Shown: positions 20,645-31,713 of the stretch, in pieces
How the letters are laid out: each line of letters begins with the position of its first letter
How positions within the stretch are numbered: the stretch's first letter is position 1
Assembly: GCA_009801085.1 (NCBI GenBank)
Contig: VNWV01000028.1
Span: 62,001 to 126,000 of the forward strand
Length of the DNA: 64,000 bases
Direction: 5' to 3'
Source: Lasiodiplodia sp. COLG20
Taxonomy: Eukaryota > Ascomycota > Dothideomycetes > Botryosphaeriales > Botryosphaeriaceae
Notes under the pieces: generated by a model
Database searches by the model: none
Seen by the model: only the letters and a program-made list of their open reading frames with translations
What the model was told of the DNA's origin: nothing
Translations under genes and position numbers: made by a program

Positions 20645-22786
20645 CTAAACCATAGTAAACTCCGTAGCTTGAGCCCCATCGAAATAACAACAAGAAGTAC
20701 CTTCGGGGCATTCATTCGAGTGTCCGAGCGAACAGAAAAATCCAATTCTCTCAAAAGCTTCCGGATGTGTCATTGATTTAGTAATTAGAATGCCATCCAT
20801 GGATAGATGCCTTTCTGTTTCAAGTTCGTCTAGATTTCCGGTCGAAATCTCGACAAGATACACATTGGAGCCGGTGCATCTGTCAAGGTCCTTGTAGGTA
20901 TCCGCCTGAGCAATTACAAAGGACGGATGAAAGACATTTGAGGAGGGCTGTATTTCGAGGTAGGTGGAGTCCAAGTCGCGCTGGCGGAATTGTGCCTGTA
21001 ATATACGAGCACGAAGTCGTATAGATCCAAATTCAAGGGCGCCTAATGAATCTTTCTCCGATGTAGGGTGAATCGTGGATTGAAGCACCTCTGCAAGTTG
21101 ACCGTTATTACTATTATAGAAGTTTTGATATCCAACAGGGGTGCGCATCGATGCCCAAGAGAAAGATGGAGCAACATAGACCGAGTGTCGCTCGGACTCA
21201 TATGGGTAGAGTGGCTCCCATAGGAGATCCCAGGGGAGATTCTTGGACCAAATACCGGCTATGTATGAGCCTAGAATCCCAGTTGGAATGCTATTCACAA
21301 CGCCGGAAAGAGCAGATAATGTGTCGTCCGCTCTTGTTAAAGTCATCTTCGAGTACTCTGCGACTAGGTGATGCCAATGCTCCCAGGATCTCTTAATCTG
21401 TCTATCGGAACTCTTTCCGTCTACTTCTTGCCAATGCAGTAACTGATCAGCCACGATACATTTGATATTTTCGTCGGGATAGGGTTCCTCGTAAAGGGCA
21501 TGCGAGGTGGCGTATCTTGAAAGATGGGTAGTTCTGGTTTCGTCTGGTCTGCATTCGCAACAGCGATTGGAGAAACATTCGAAGATAACCTCCCATTTAC
21601 GGAAATGAAGGATTCGTGGTGAGAGAAGTCGCTCCTGCAGACACCACGCCCGTCCGGTCAATGTCCTTGGCTGGTTGAGTCCATGGGGGGCTTCTTCTTT
21701 CACGTACGTCTTAAATTCCTTGCCGTCGTTGTCTTCCAGGACGATCTCCTGAATGCATCTCTGGCTGAGAAAGAGACCGTCATTGGAGATTCCCCTCGGC
21801 CTTTCAGAGTCAAAATGTGAAGCGATTGTGATGAATGATCCCGCATAGATGTCGCCCATTCGAGAAATCTCCTCGCTTCGTTCTTTGCCAGTCTCGATGT
21901 TCTCGTCCTCGCTTGCTTGTATGATGCACAAACAGTCTATCCACAGATGTCGAATGCCCAGCCATCTTGTGACCACCACAGCATCCTGGAATGTTTTAGG
22001 AAGATCTTCCCAAGAGAGGCACTTTTTTCTCTCATGAAGATTCGCTCTCGTGGTTTTCACCCCGTCAGCACCAGACTTTTCCCAACAATGACTAAGAGTG
22101 ATATATGGTGGACATGCACCAAGACACTCTTCAATCAAGATCCCTTCGCCCTCTAAGTCTCTTCCAGAGGCATCTTGGGGCAACGGTCCGGTATCCAGTA
22201 GTCGCCTCGGCGAATGTTTTGGAGCCGGGTTTCTAGAATGTGCATGCTTTTCTCTACATTCCGTGATCCATTTTCGAAACATGGTTCGTTTCTCGTTGGT
22301 AATGACGCTGAACGCTGAAGGTTGGATTTTCGTCAGGTATTGCCATGGGTGATATGTACCTGTATCTCGAGTTAGCTCTGCCTTTATGTAGCAAACAAAG
22401 CACCACGACTTTGCGTAACTCAGACCTTCTACTGAACAAACGTTGAACTCCGAGTGAACGAGGTTTCTCCGCATTCCCTGAACAGTGCTAGTGCGGTTGA
22501 TGCGGATATGCGCTGACCCGGTAGCGAGAACCCGTCCTTTGACTCTCATCGACTCGAAATCTGTGTTGAGCGCACGCAATCTGCCATAACCTCCACAAAG
22601 CAAGAATCCTTCATAAATGACCAAACATGTCTTGCAGCCGTTTTCGGCTTGCGATTTCACTCGCGAAAGCGAGCACTCGATTGCAGAACTATCTTGGTCC
22701 TCTTTGGCCTCGAAGTATGCTGGCGTGAAACGACTGAAATCTGGACATGGCTCTGGGGACAGGAAAGCAAGAGCCATACTACCCAT
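20645..22786 (-). CDS. HET-domain protein (heterokaryon incompatibility)
   Basis: Single exon, 713 aa, ATG 22786 (a second Met at codon 4). The HET domain (PF06985) runs from YITLSHCWE (residues 228-236) through LWIDCLCIIQ (about 281-290) to the EISRMGDIYAGSFITIAS block and GRAWCLQERLLSPRILHF. The N-terminal 200 residues hold a Cys-containing region typical of this subgroup (CKTCLVIYEG). HET proteins trigger a cell-death reaction when genetically different fungal cells fuse, and some act as TIR-related signalling modules. No NACHT or repeat domain is attached. The gene is uninterrupted and lies next to a decayed HET fragment. The specificity and partner are unknown. Confidence 0.9.
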   Translation of the reverse strand: MGSMALAFLSPEPCPDFSRFTPAYFEAKEDQDSSAIECSLSRVKSQAENGCKTCLVIYEGFLLCGGYGRLRALNTDFESMRVKGRVLATGSAHIRINRTSTVQGMRRNLVHSEFNVCSVEGLSYAKSWCFVCYIKAELTRDTGTYHPWQYLTKIQPSAFSVITNEKRTMFRKWITECREKHAHSRNPAPKHSPRRLLDTGPLPQDASGRDLEGEGILIEECLGACPPYITLSHCWEKSGADGVKTTRANLHERKKCLSWEDLPKTFQDAVVVTRWLGIRHLWIDCLCIIQASEDENIETGKERSEEISRMGDIYAGSFITIASHFDSERPRGISNDGLFLSQRCIQEIVLEDNDGKEFKTYVKEEAPHGLNQPRTLTGRAWCLQERLLSPRILHFRKWEVIFECFSNRCCECRPDETRTTHLSRYATSHALYEEPYPDENIKCIVADQLLHWQEVDGKSSDRQIKRSWEHWHHLVAEYSKMTLTRADDTLSALSGVVNSIPTGILGSYIAGIWSKNLPWDLLWEPLYPYESERHSVYVAPSFSWASMRTPVGYQNFYNSNNGQLAEVLQSTIHPTSEKDSLGALEFGSIRLRARILQAQFRQRDLDSTYLEIQPSSNVFHPSFVIAQADTYKDLDRCTGSNVYLVEISTGNLDELETERHLSMDGILITKSMTHPEAFERIGFFCSLGHSNECPEGTSCCYFDGAQATEFTMV

Positions 22787-23906
22787 CCACCAAGCGGTAG
22801 AATGAAGGTATGGCTTTTAGGAGAATGGAGGAAAAAAAGACGTTTGTTGAGAGTATTTAACGGAGAGGGGACGGTAGATGATTTGAACCACGGGGGCGTT
22901 AGGAGTCAAAGGATGCCGCCGGATGCACCCGGGAATGGACGTGGTGTGTATGCGCCACTCGGAATCTTGTGGTGGGGTTGGGATTACTGTAAGACCACAC
23001 GGCAGAGGGTCATTGGATCAGTGCTAATGCATGTGTTATCACTTGTAACAGGGAATCGTATAGCACGTGAAACGCCAATCGGCGTAGCCAGGGCTTCTAT
23101 GGCTCGAGCGCATTACGAGGCTTTCGTATGCTGCAAGAGCCGTTTGTGACAGACACAGCAGCGTGCGACAGTCCATGCCATGAAATGCGCGCACCAGGAT
23201 GTGCACGGTGGGTAGCATGGCGAAACTACTGGTAAATGTTTGAGTATTAACACTTGGTCTTCATTTCGGGCTAGCGAGAGAGGGACGACAAGGCTTAGGG
23301 AAAGCCGATGTGTACTTGAGACAAGATTTTGGGACGCTGGGTGGAGGTGCCGAACCCCGCGCTAGGCTAGGGCAGCGTGCCAACGGGACGTCTTCTCGCG
23401 TCTAGATGCATATCGTAAATGCGGGGAAACTAACGCGTTTAAAACAATATTATTTCTCGCTACTTTTTTTATTCTTTCTTATTTTCTCTCTCGCTTTTAA
23501 TGTCTTCAAGATGCGCCCACTTAGACCGAAAGCCGTGAGATGGTTACTACAAATTAGTATCCAACATAATCATACATCCCGAAAGACGCTGCGCGAATAT
23601 ATATACTCTACCGAAAGCACGGACTAAGTGATACTTAGGGATCTCTCTCTATAAGAGCTTAGCATGCGGACAAAACCGGCAGGCCACTGAAAACCTCTTG
23701 GTTTTATTATGGCGCTTCCGCTTATCGTAGGCGGGGAGCCGCCGCATCCACTTCGGTATTTATAACTACACAGCTCCACCAGCTGAAAGGACCATTATTG
23801 GAAGGCTTCCGGATGGGGAACTCCAAGATCCGACCATATGCATCCACTGTACACTGTACATTTACCAGGGTGTAGCCCTAGTAGTTCTAGTAATAGGACT
23901 AACAAA
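22787..23906. other. intergenic, no gene seen
   Basis: HET promoter followed by about 1 kb without a credible frame; A/T-rich around 23430-23640. No RNA gene or clear repeat. Confidence 0.45.
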
Positions 23907-24539
23907 TTATCTACTACAATGCCGCTCCTCCCCCAGCCTCCAACGGCCATCGCTGCCGGTATTCCCATCTGCATCGCCTTTACCCATACCCTAGTTAGGA
24001 ACGCACTATACCTCATCAGTACAAAGCACACTTCACAGGAAACAAGACACTCACGTTCAAAATGGTCGTCACCTCCGGGCAGGCGGGCATGAATTCCTGG
24101 CTCGTGGCGCACGATCCCTCCTTGCCGGACTTGAGCTGGTACGTGACGTGCTGGTACGTCTTATCGGACGAGTCGCACAGGAACTTAATGTCGATCCTGC
24201 CACCTTCGGCATTTGCGTACGGGACCGAGGACCACCGGCCGCTGTCGCACCAGCTGGTCACGCCTCCGCCGATGTTATCGCGCTCGTTGCAGGCGCTCAC
24301 ACCCCCAACCCAGGCGACAGCATAGTTCTGGTCGGAGGGGGACCTGGACGAGCGGAGGTTAGCAGCTGCCTCCTTGGGTGTGAGAAATTTTAGAGGGGAC
24401 CGGAAACGTACTTGGCCAGTCCGACACGGAAGTTGAAGGTATCGAAGTTGGTCTCCTTCTTGTCCGCCTTCTTGGCCTCCTGGCCCTGCGGGAGAGCGAA
24501 CACGGCGCTGATAAGCGTGAGGGCAATGAAAGACTTCAT
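23907..24539 (-). CDS. small secreted six-cysteine protein (three exons)
   Basis: Exons 24539-24412, 24343-24055, 23990-23907 (introns 68 and 64 nt, GTACGT and GTGAGT donors), 166 aa, phases consistent. Exon 1 encodes a classic signal peptide (MKSFIALTLISAVFALPQ) and a Lys-rich propeptide-like stretch. The mature part has cysteines at about 61, 75, 99, 121, 131 and 164, an even number compatible with three disulfides. It also has the blocks DQNYAVAWVGGVSACNE and GGRIDIKFLC. No enzyme motif is visible. It could be a secreted effector-like or cell-wall protein. A distant Alt a 1-like (AA1) fold was considered but the cysteine spacing does not clearly match. The third exon is short and less certain than the first two. 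TATATAAA-like sequence lies about 140 bp upstream. Confidence 0.7.
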
Positions 24540-25788
24540 TTTTGTTGTTTGTGAAGTTGGAGATGTATTGTCAAAGAGGATGTTTGAAAGAAAATGTTTG
24601 ATCTGAGTCTGGCTCAAAGCAGTTGGTAGCTGTGGAGTGAAGGTGGAAAGCCATCTCCAGGCGCAGATTGAAACATTTATATATGTCTCCTTGGAGTCTG
24701 TTTTGCTTGGGGTGCTCTCGACTTGAGTAATCTTGGCGGCTTGCGGTGAGGGCTGCACATGACTCGGCTCTGCAGAGGAAGCTTCGAGCAAATTAGCCAG
24801 AGATGCATCGTGTGTAAGGAACAAAGCCTGCCAAGCGACGAAGAAGGAGAGAAACGACTGTGCAGCGACGATGTTGGTAGTTGCGGAGTTCGCCGGCATC
24901 GGCGCCCGATGATGAAGGGGAAAGGCACCACCATAGGCTTCGGCTATAAAAGTTTACCGACACGGAGACCGCAGTCGTCCCGTCTGTGCCTGTCCGCAAG
25001 GCTGACTCGCCAATTCTAACTTTCGCCACAGTCGTCATGTGTTTCTATTTTCAGTACGTGTACGTACACCTATACCAAATTTTCTGTCCGCAGACCCCTA
25101 TCAAGGCCGGTTCTCGGGGGGACAAACTTCCGGGACAGACCTCTGTCTTACCAGCGTCTCTATAGCTTCCCATATCCGCCATCTATCGCACGTATCGATT
25201 GTTGGCCGTAGGTCTGGCATTGTTGTCTCCTGCGCAGCTCTGATATCTGCGTCTTTTGCTGCGACTACGCTGTGGGCTGCTATAATATACGATCCATTGC
25301 ATCCAACCCTCGAATCGACTTAACAGGGGTTTTTTACCTTAACAGTTCTAGCCCTTCCGCTTCTTTCTCCCGCTCTACCGCCTCGACTCGCCTTACTGAC
25401 GCACTGCCACGCCTCTCCTAACCTAAACCTCTCGGTCCGTACCTTCCGTATGGTTAATTCTATCTTTCCCCACTGGAAAAGAATTAATGCGGGGGTTCAT
25501 AAGATGGGCTGAAATGAATACTCCGTGCGCGGCTTCTCTTAGGAGAAAGAAAAGGGCAGCGTCGGGCACTAGAGCGGCAAGTACTATTCCACACCTGGTA
25601 GACACTGGCAAGCAGTTTGTCAGTTAAGTTCGCCGGGCACTGCCGTACTATCATCCGGTATGCCCGTGGTAAAAGCCTGTCCTCCGTCTCTATTAATAGG
25701 CTATAACCTCTCTCCAGCCACGTATAGCGGTAGAAAAAGCATTTTCTTAGTACAGGAGATTGTCAGGATCACGGGCGCCGGACCTTTG
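24540..25788. other. promoter of the secreted protein, then sequence without a gene
   Basis: About 1.25 kb. The first 300 bp are upstream of the secreted-protein gene. The rest has short frames only and mixed composition suggestive of old repeat sequence, leading into the dispersed repeat at 25789. Confidence 0.4.
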
Positions 25789-25903
25789 CCTGAGGCAGCC
25801 GTCCAACGCCCCGGCCCTGCGAAGAGCATGCGACTCGCCTGCCGGGCCTGCGTTAGTCACGTGCCTTCGGCACACGAATCTCTTCTTACGCCTTGCTAGA
25901 GGC
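25789..25903 (+). repeat. dispersed repeat, copy A
   Basis: About 115 bp that align with 31013-31128 in the same orientation. Shared blocks include ATGCGACTCGCCTGC and CACACGA.TCTCT..TTAC. Most differences are C/T transitions (for example CCTGAGGC versus CCCGAGGC), as expected of a RIP-affected transposon fragment. The element family is not identifiable from this much sequence. The two copies flank the CYP505 gene and its upstream region. Confidence 0.6.
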
Positions 25904-26111
25904 CTACCGAATCCTCTAAGGATTTATCTCGATAGAAATCCAGTCCTCTTGCTCCCGTCAGCAATAAATTCCCTGTTCCACCTTAGTGCACCTACGCCTT
26001 GCAGAGTATTAGACTTATATTTAAGGAAGAACTCTAAAAAAAGATCATCAACGCATGAGCAAGAAAGACGCAATAAATTCTATCTTAAAAACAAAAGGAA
26101 TAGCCGCTAGT

Positions 26112-29100
26112 CTAATCAAACACATCTGCTACATAGCGGGCGTTTCTTAGGGATTCAAACCAACTTTGGATGCTCCCAATATCCGTATCCCCGCCTTCCT
26201 CCCGCACCATCTCAGTCTTAATTTTGATAATCGACTGCTTCGCAGATTCTGCAATTGCTTGGGACCCGCAGACAAAGACCCTCGCGCCCTTGCGCCACAG
26301 AGCAATGAAATCGTCTCGGTCCTTCCAGATCCGCTCCTGCACGTACCTGCAGCCTTCGCTACTGTCTGGTGCGCGACTAAATGCTCTCCGCACATCCACA
26401 GCACCGCTACGCTGCCATTCATCCATCTGTTCGTGATACAGATCCTCTTTGGGAGATCGACAGCCAAAGAAGAAGATTGCAGGCGCGAGGGTGCGGCCTG
26501 CAGCGAGCATCATCGCACGCTCTTGGAAAAACCCTCTGAATGGAGCGATACCCGTACCAGCCGCGATGCAGATGATTGGGGTTTGCTCCTGATCAAGTGG
26601 CAAGCGAAAGGCAGCTGGGGACGGCTTGACGGCGACGTGAATAGCATCACCCTTGCTCAGAGAGGCGAGGTAAGAGGAGGCAACGCCATTGAAGCGGCCC
26701 TGGCCGGAGTATGAAGGCTCAGTGAGCACTGAAAAGGTGAGTGTGGCATGGTTGGGGTTCCACATTGAGGATGAGGATATGGAGCTTTGACCTTGTCAGC
26801 TTCGTTCCAAGAGAGGGGAGTGGGTGAAGGCTTACTACTGTCGAGCGCGCATCGGAGGAAGCATTGAGAGGAAGACCTCAATGGGAAGGTCAATTGACTG
26901 GTGCCGCTCCAGAATATCAAGTACGGAAACACGCTTTGAGATGATTTCGTCTGCATAAGAGCTGCTCGCAAGGTGATGGAGAGACGCTTTAGTCTCCTCA
27001 TCTTTTGCCGAGTCGGCGAGACGAAGTAGATCCTGTTGGAGACTTGTTAGACTATTTGAGATAAAGGATGATATATTGCAGAGTATCTCACCTTCTTTGT
27101 TGCAGGCTGTGATAACTCGACATAAGAGCTCAAGATATCAACAGCTGGAAGAGATTTGTTGATCGGCAGAGTCGTAGAACCATCCCCGGTAATCTCGATG
27201 TAAGCGTCCCAAGGAAGATGGAAGCACCGCATTGCACGCTCGATGCTCTCTTTGGGGTTGATTGGCAACACAGCGAGGTAGTCTCCGGTGGCATAAGTTA
27301 TGTCTGCTGGTAAGCGAATTTCGAGGTGTTTCTTCAACCCGTCGCCCGCAGTCGATGTCAGGGCGCAGGCATCAACCACAACAGCTTCCACGACGTCTTG
27401 TTGCAAGGTCAACACTCTAGGGGTCGAGACCTTTACACTTAGACCACCCTTCAATTGCTTCGTCTCATCCTTTTCGACCTTGTAGCAGGATGTAAGCGCA
27501 GGCCACAGAATGCTCTCTTCCCACGCCTCGAAATCAGAGAAGACGCTTCCTTGGGAAACGTCACTTAGACCGAGCTGTGCAACGCGCTTTGCACCAACAT
27601 TCTCGAGAATCTCGTCCACACGCCTGGGGATGCGATGGAAAGTCTGCGTCCAGTCCTTGTGTCCACAGCCGAAAACAGCATACGAGACGCCCTTGAGCGG
27701 CTGCTCCTCTTTCTTCAGGCTCTCTATCCAAGCTTGGAAGTGGCCGGCGTTGTCCGGTGGTTGACCCTCATACGAGGTTGTCACGATAACGACTGGATGA
27801 TCCGTTGGTAGAGCGCCGTTTGCTCTGTCCAGGCAATCGATGTTGATGACACGGAATCCATGGTCCCTGGCGTCGCCAGCGGCACGCTGCGCCAGAGTCT
27901 GGCAAGTTCCGCTGCTCGAGCCGTACAGGATAGTCAGAGGAACACCTTCCTTATCGTTCGAGCCATGAGCTGCCGAATCCGTGCTCTCCGTCTGCAGCGC
28001 GGCCTGTCCGGATAATTGCCGCTCGAGGGTCGTTGGAGAGAGCCCGTGACGCAGAACTGCGCGCATGTACATGTCCTTTGGCTTGATTGTCAAAGTCTGC
28101 TTGATACCGAGGCTATAGCTGGGCTCTAGGACAAAATTGAAGTTTTGCAGGAGCATGGCCATGACGAGGAGCGATTCCTGCCACGCAAAGGGGCGTCCAA
28201 TGCAAGCCCGCATGCCATTCCCAAAAGGCTTCCATGCATTTGGAAACCGCTGCATGATCCTTTCAAACGGCTGTTCGAGCATACGCTCCGGGTGAAACTC
28301 ATTTGCATCGTCACCAAAGACCTCGGGGTCTATATGGGACTTGGCGAGCAGGTTGACGATGGTCTCTCCGGCTTTGACGGGATATTTGCCGGCAAGCAAA
28401 GTATCCTCGATCGCCTCAACTGTGAATAGCGGGATCGGGGCGTTTAGGCGCAAAGTTTCGCGTAGAACAGCGTTGATGTACGGGAGTTTTGAAAGATGTT
28501 CGACCGTGATGACGCCGCGCCCAACAACGTCGTCAACTTCTTGTTGCGCTTTTCGGTATGTCTCGGGGTGTTTGAGCAGCTGGTAGAAGGTGAATGAGAG
28601 GAGTCCGGATGTCGTCTCGTGCCCAGCAATCAGAAAAGTGATTAGGTTGTCCATTATGCTTTCGTCGGTCATCTTCTTCCCGGTCTTGGAGTCAACACCT
28701 CTTAGCATCGCGGCCAGCAGGTCATTGCGATCGCTTTCACCCGTCTTACGCGAGTCGAGAACCCCCTGAGCCGTGCTCCTCAGCACTTCAATATCGGCCT
28801 CGAACTTTTGATCCTGTGCTCGGAAGAATACTGATGGCAGTGGTAGACGACGCGACCGCGAACCTGACTCGGTCAGAAAGTCACCCATTGCCTGAATGAA
28901 AGGATGCAATGTGGGCGAGTAGTAGCTGTTGAACCGGTATCCCATGGAGCAGAGTGCAAGCGTGTCCAGTGCGAGTCGCGTAAAGTCATCCGTCACCGAG
29001 ATGGGTGAGTCTGGGCCGTATCTTGCCCATTTGAGAGCGAGTTGAGCTGCGACGTCGTGCATCTCATCAAACATTCCCTGGATTGACAGAGGTCCAAATG

Positions 29101-29610
29101 CTGGCATAAGGATGCGGTGGGCGATTCCCCAATTCTCTTCCCCTGGCTTTGCCTGTTTGGAAGGTCAGGGGGATGCTAAAGAGGGTCCCAAGATGCTGAC
29201 TTACAGTGAACAAACCGTCGTGAACGCCGTTTCTGACTTGCTGATGAAATTTATTAACAGTCATTAAGATTTGGAGACAAGGCGTACCATCAAGGTTGCG
29301 TTTATCGATTTTTTAAAGCGTTTTTCATCACATGTTTCGTGAACCAGAGCATGAGAAGAAACCACCACTATCGGGTTTCCGGGAAGTTGTAGTCGATAGA
29401 TTTCACCTTTTCTTGTTAGCCTCGAAGATTCGCTGGATGGAGCTACTCATCGCCGCAGAACTAACCGAATTGATCAGCCAATGATGTCCAGGATCCAAGT
29501 GGGAACTCTTGGTCTATGGAGGTGATGTTCCCGAGAAAGGGCAACCCGGAAGGCTGAGGGATTTCCACCACTTCATCAGTGATGTGCTTCTGTTCATTCA
29601 TTGTGGCCAT
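26112..29610 (-). CDS. self-sufficient cytochrome P450:NADPH-P450 reductase (CYP505/P450foxy type)
   Basis: Exons 29610-29466, 29406-29288, 29240-29205, 29152-27092, 27032-26836, 26784-26112 (introns 47-59 nt), total 3,231 nt, 1,076 aa, the usual length for CYP505. The P450 half has the QPSGLPFLGNI proline region, I-helix AGHETT (about 276-281), K-helix ETLR (about 332-335) and haem loop FGNGMRACIGRP with Cys417. The reductase half starts with the FMN motif ILYGSSSGTCQ (about 508). The FAD/NADPH half follows with RQYSISSS, GVASSYLASL, AAGTGIAPFRG and the C-terminal aromatic-containing YVADVFD. The enzyme is a membrane-associated subterminal (omega-1 to omega-3) fatty-acid hydroxylase that needs no separate reductase. 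All key residues are present, so it looks functional. Confidence 0.93.
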
Positions 29611-31012
29611 GCGAATCTCGTAGGTGGTGGGAATTGATGTTTTGCTTAGATCGAATCTGTCATAGAAATATTATAAATGCCTCCTGCGTGCTTAAATACT
29701 TCTTAGCGGATGGAAATAATTCTACGGGGCGCCTTAGCAAAGCATGAGCATACTCCAGTCAAAGACGGCGCAATGTGCTTATCGCCGCATGGGATAACTT
29801 GTCAGCCTCGGTAACACAAGCCAGCCGGTAAATAGATTACTACAAACCTTTATCAGTCGGGATGATGTCTCTCCGCTACCCGTTATCGGGCGAATTAATT
29901 CATCCGTCTAGTAATAAAAGCGGGTACCTAATCTATAAAACAGATGAGTAAACACTCCTCTTAGTATTCGGCATCCGTATTGGGTTATATTCAAGCCGTC
30001 GTGTCAGATGTATAGCTTAAATTGACTAAAAGTTTAACAACATATACTTTTATGAATGGTAAAGCAATTTTTCATCTGTAATCCGAAGTTGTCGAAAAGC
30101 CCTCAAAAGCACGCCATTTCTCTATGGTTTAAGTCTACGAGGCAGTGACTCCGCCCAAGCTCACAGCCCCAATGGTTGTGTGGGATCCGCTACGCCCGTA
30201 AACCTGTAAACATTTGGTGGGAAGCCCCACCTCGGTGCAACGTAGCTGGCTTCTCTAATGACCTGCTGGCTCCACGCTGCTTCCGCCTCGGCGGTGCGCT
30301 CAATAGTGAAGGCCGTGGAGCCAGCAACGTGACGGGAGATGAGTCTCGAGTGTTTACACGCTCGTGCGGGGGTGATCAAGAACTTGTGCTCTCGTGCCTA
30401 GTGGATACTGGCGATTCCCCGGCGGGCCCCCCGCAACGATGCTGTGTGTCAGAGCATTGATCGCCCACGACCAGGCACGGCACCTGCTGCCCACCTATTA
30501 GAAGCGCCGTCTTAAGAGCACTAAGGGACGCATGGTCGACCCACAGATGGTCTTCGAGGTGCTTCAATTACTCTGCTTCAGACACATTGATTGCATGTGT
30601 GGCGTCTCCGAACAGCGCTGGTCGCGCTCTTTCTTGGTCTGGATAGTGTTGGGAGTGCGATCTCCTAATTCCAGAGGCTGCATCAGCAAATCCAGAGAAG
30701 GCAGGTTGTTTAACGAGGTTCAATTGGCACTGAGGCCGACCGAAGTATATCGATCGCCTTGCTGGGCAGCGCACACACGTCGGGATACCTACGAAGCTGA
30801 ACCGGACGATAGTTTCGAGTTTTTGAGTATCTATAGCTAGGCCCTGTAAAGCGCCGACGCCGGCTGGGATTGTTGAATAAATAGGTCGTAATAAACCTTT
30901 ATGGGTGGTCAGTTCAGGAGGACATGAGTCGTTAGAATTTACCGAGGTGGTAGCATCCGGGCCGAAAATGATTATTAAACTAGCTGTCAGAATCATGATT
31001 ACCATACCGCTA
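29611..31012. other. CYP505 upstream region and repeat-like sequence
   Basis: About 1.4 kb. The proximal few hundred bases are A/T-rich promoter sequence. Between about 30160 and 31000 the minus strand carries broken frames, one with FGDATHAI (reminiscent of an FAD-monooxygenase GDAAHA motif), but no coherent gene. This may be a heavily decayed flavoprotein or transposon. Confidence 0.35.
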
Positions 31013-31128
31013 CCCGAGGCACCTGGCCTAGCGCCCGGCCCCTACGATGAGTATGCGACTCGCCTGCTTAGCTTGTGAAACTCACGTCCCCTCTGCACAC
31101 GAGTCTCTCTTACTCCTTGCCAGAGCCC
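31013..31128 (+). repeat. dispersed repeat, copy B
   Basis: Second copy of the repeat at 25789-25903, same orientation, about 5.1 kb away. It carries transition-type differences from copy A. No coding capacity can be assigned. Confidence 0.6.
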
Positions 31129-31713
31129 TCGCAGGCAGGGAACCCCGGAACTCTACTCGACCCAGCAACTCTTGAGAACCTTACACAGGGAGCCTTTTCG
31201 ACTTTCTTCGAGCACTTCTTCCGCAGCAACATGTCTACTGCTACGGGCGGCTGGGCGTATCAAATCATCAATTCCAGCTTGTCGACAGATAAAGTGATCA
31301 GCGTGGATAAGGTCTTGAATCACCAACCAGTTCGTCAACAACTACTAATTCGACAACCAACTGCCTCTCTATTCACCTGAACATGTTGACGTTTCTGATG
31401 CCGAATAGAGTGTGGGGCGGATTCGTTGCCCATATACAAGCTGGAGAGATTAGCGGCGTGGCTGTTGTATCGTGCTTTTCGCACATGTGTATTGACAGTC
31501 TTTTATTCAGCGACATGCTTCAAGACTCTGAAAATGAGGGAATGAATGCGATGGAGATTTAATACGTAATTTGGTGCGTTAACTCCATTAATAGTAGAGC
31601 AAGAATCTCTACGTAGCTTGATACTATGGCGAAGGAAAGCTATGATTAACCTTAAGTTTAACAGACATCGAAAGGCTACATTTGAATAAATTCCATGTAG
31701 AAGTAATGTTGCT
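31129..31713. other. intergenic, no gene seen
   Basis: Downstream of the repeat copy and beyond the NLR 3' end. Short frames only and A/T-rich towards 31700. Confidence 0.45.

Noticed and set aside
30161..31005. Minus-strand frames with FGDATHAI and AEAAWSQQVI suggesting a flavin monooxygenase
   Set aside because: Single short motifs without a nucleotide-binding N-terminus or ordered neighbouring blocks. Stops in every frame. Too weak to call a gene or named relic.
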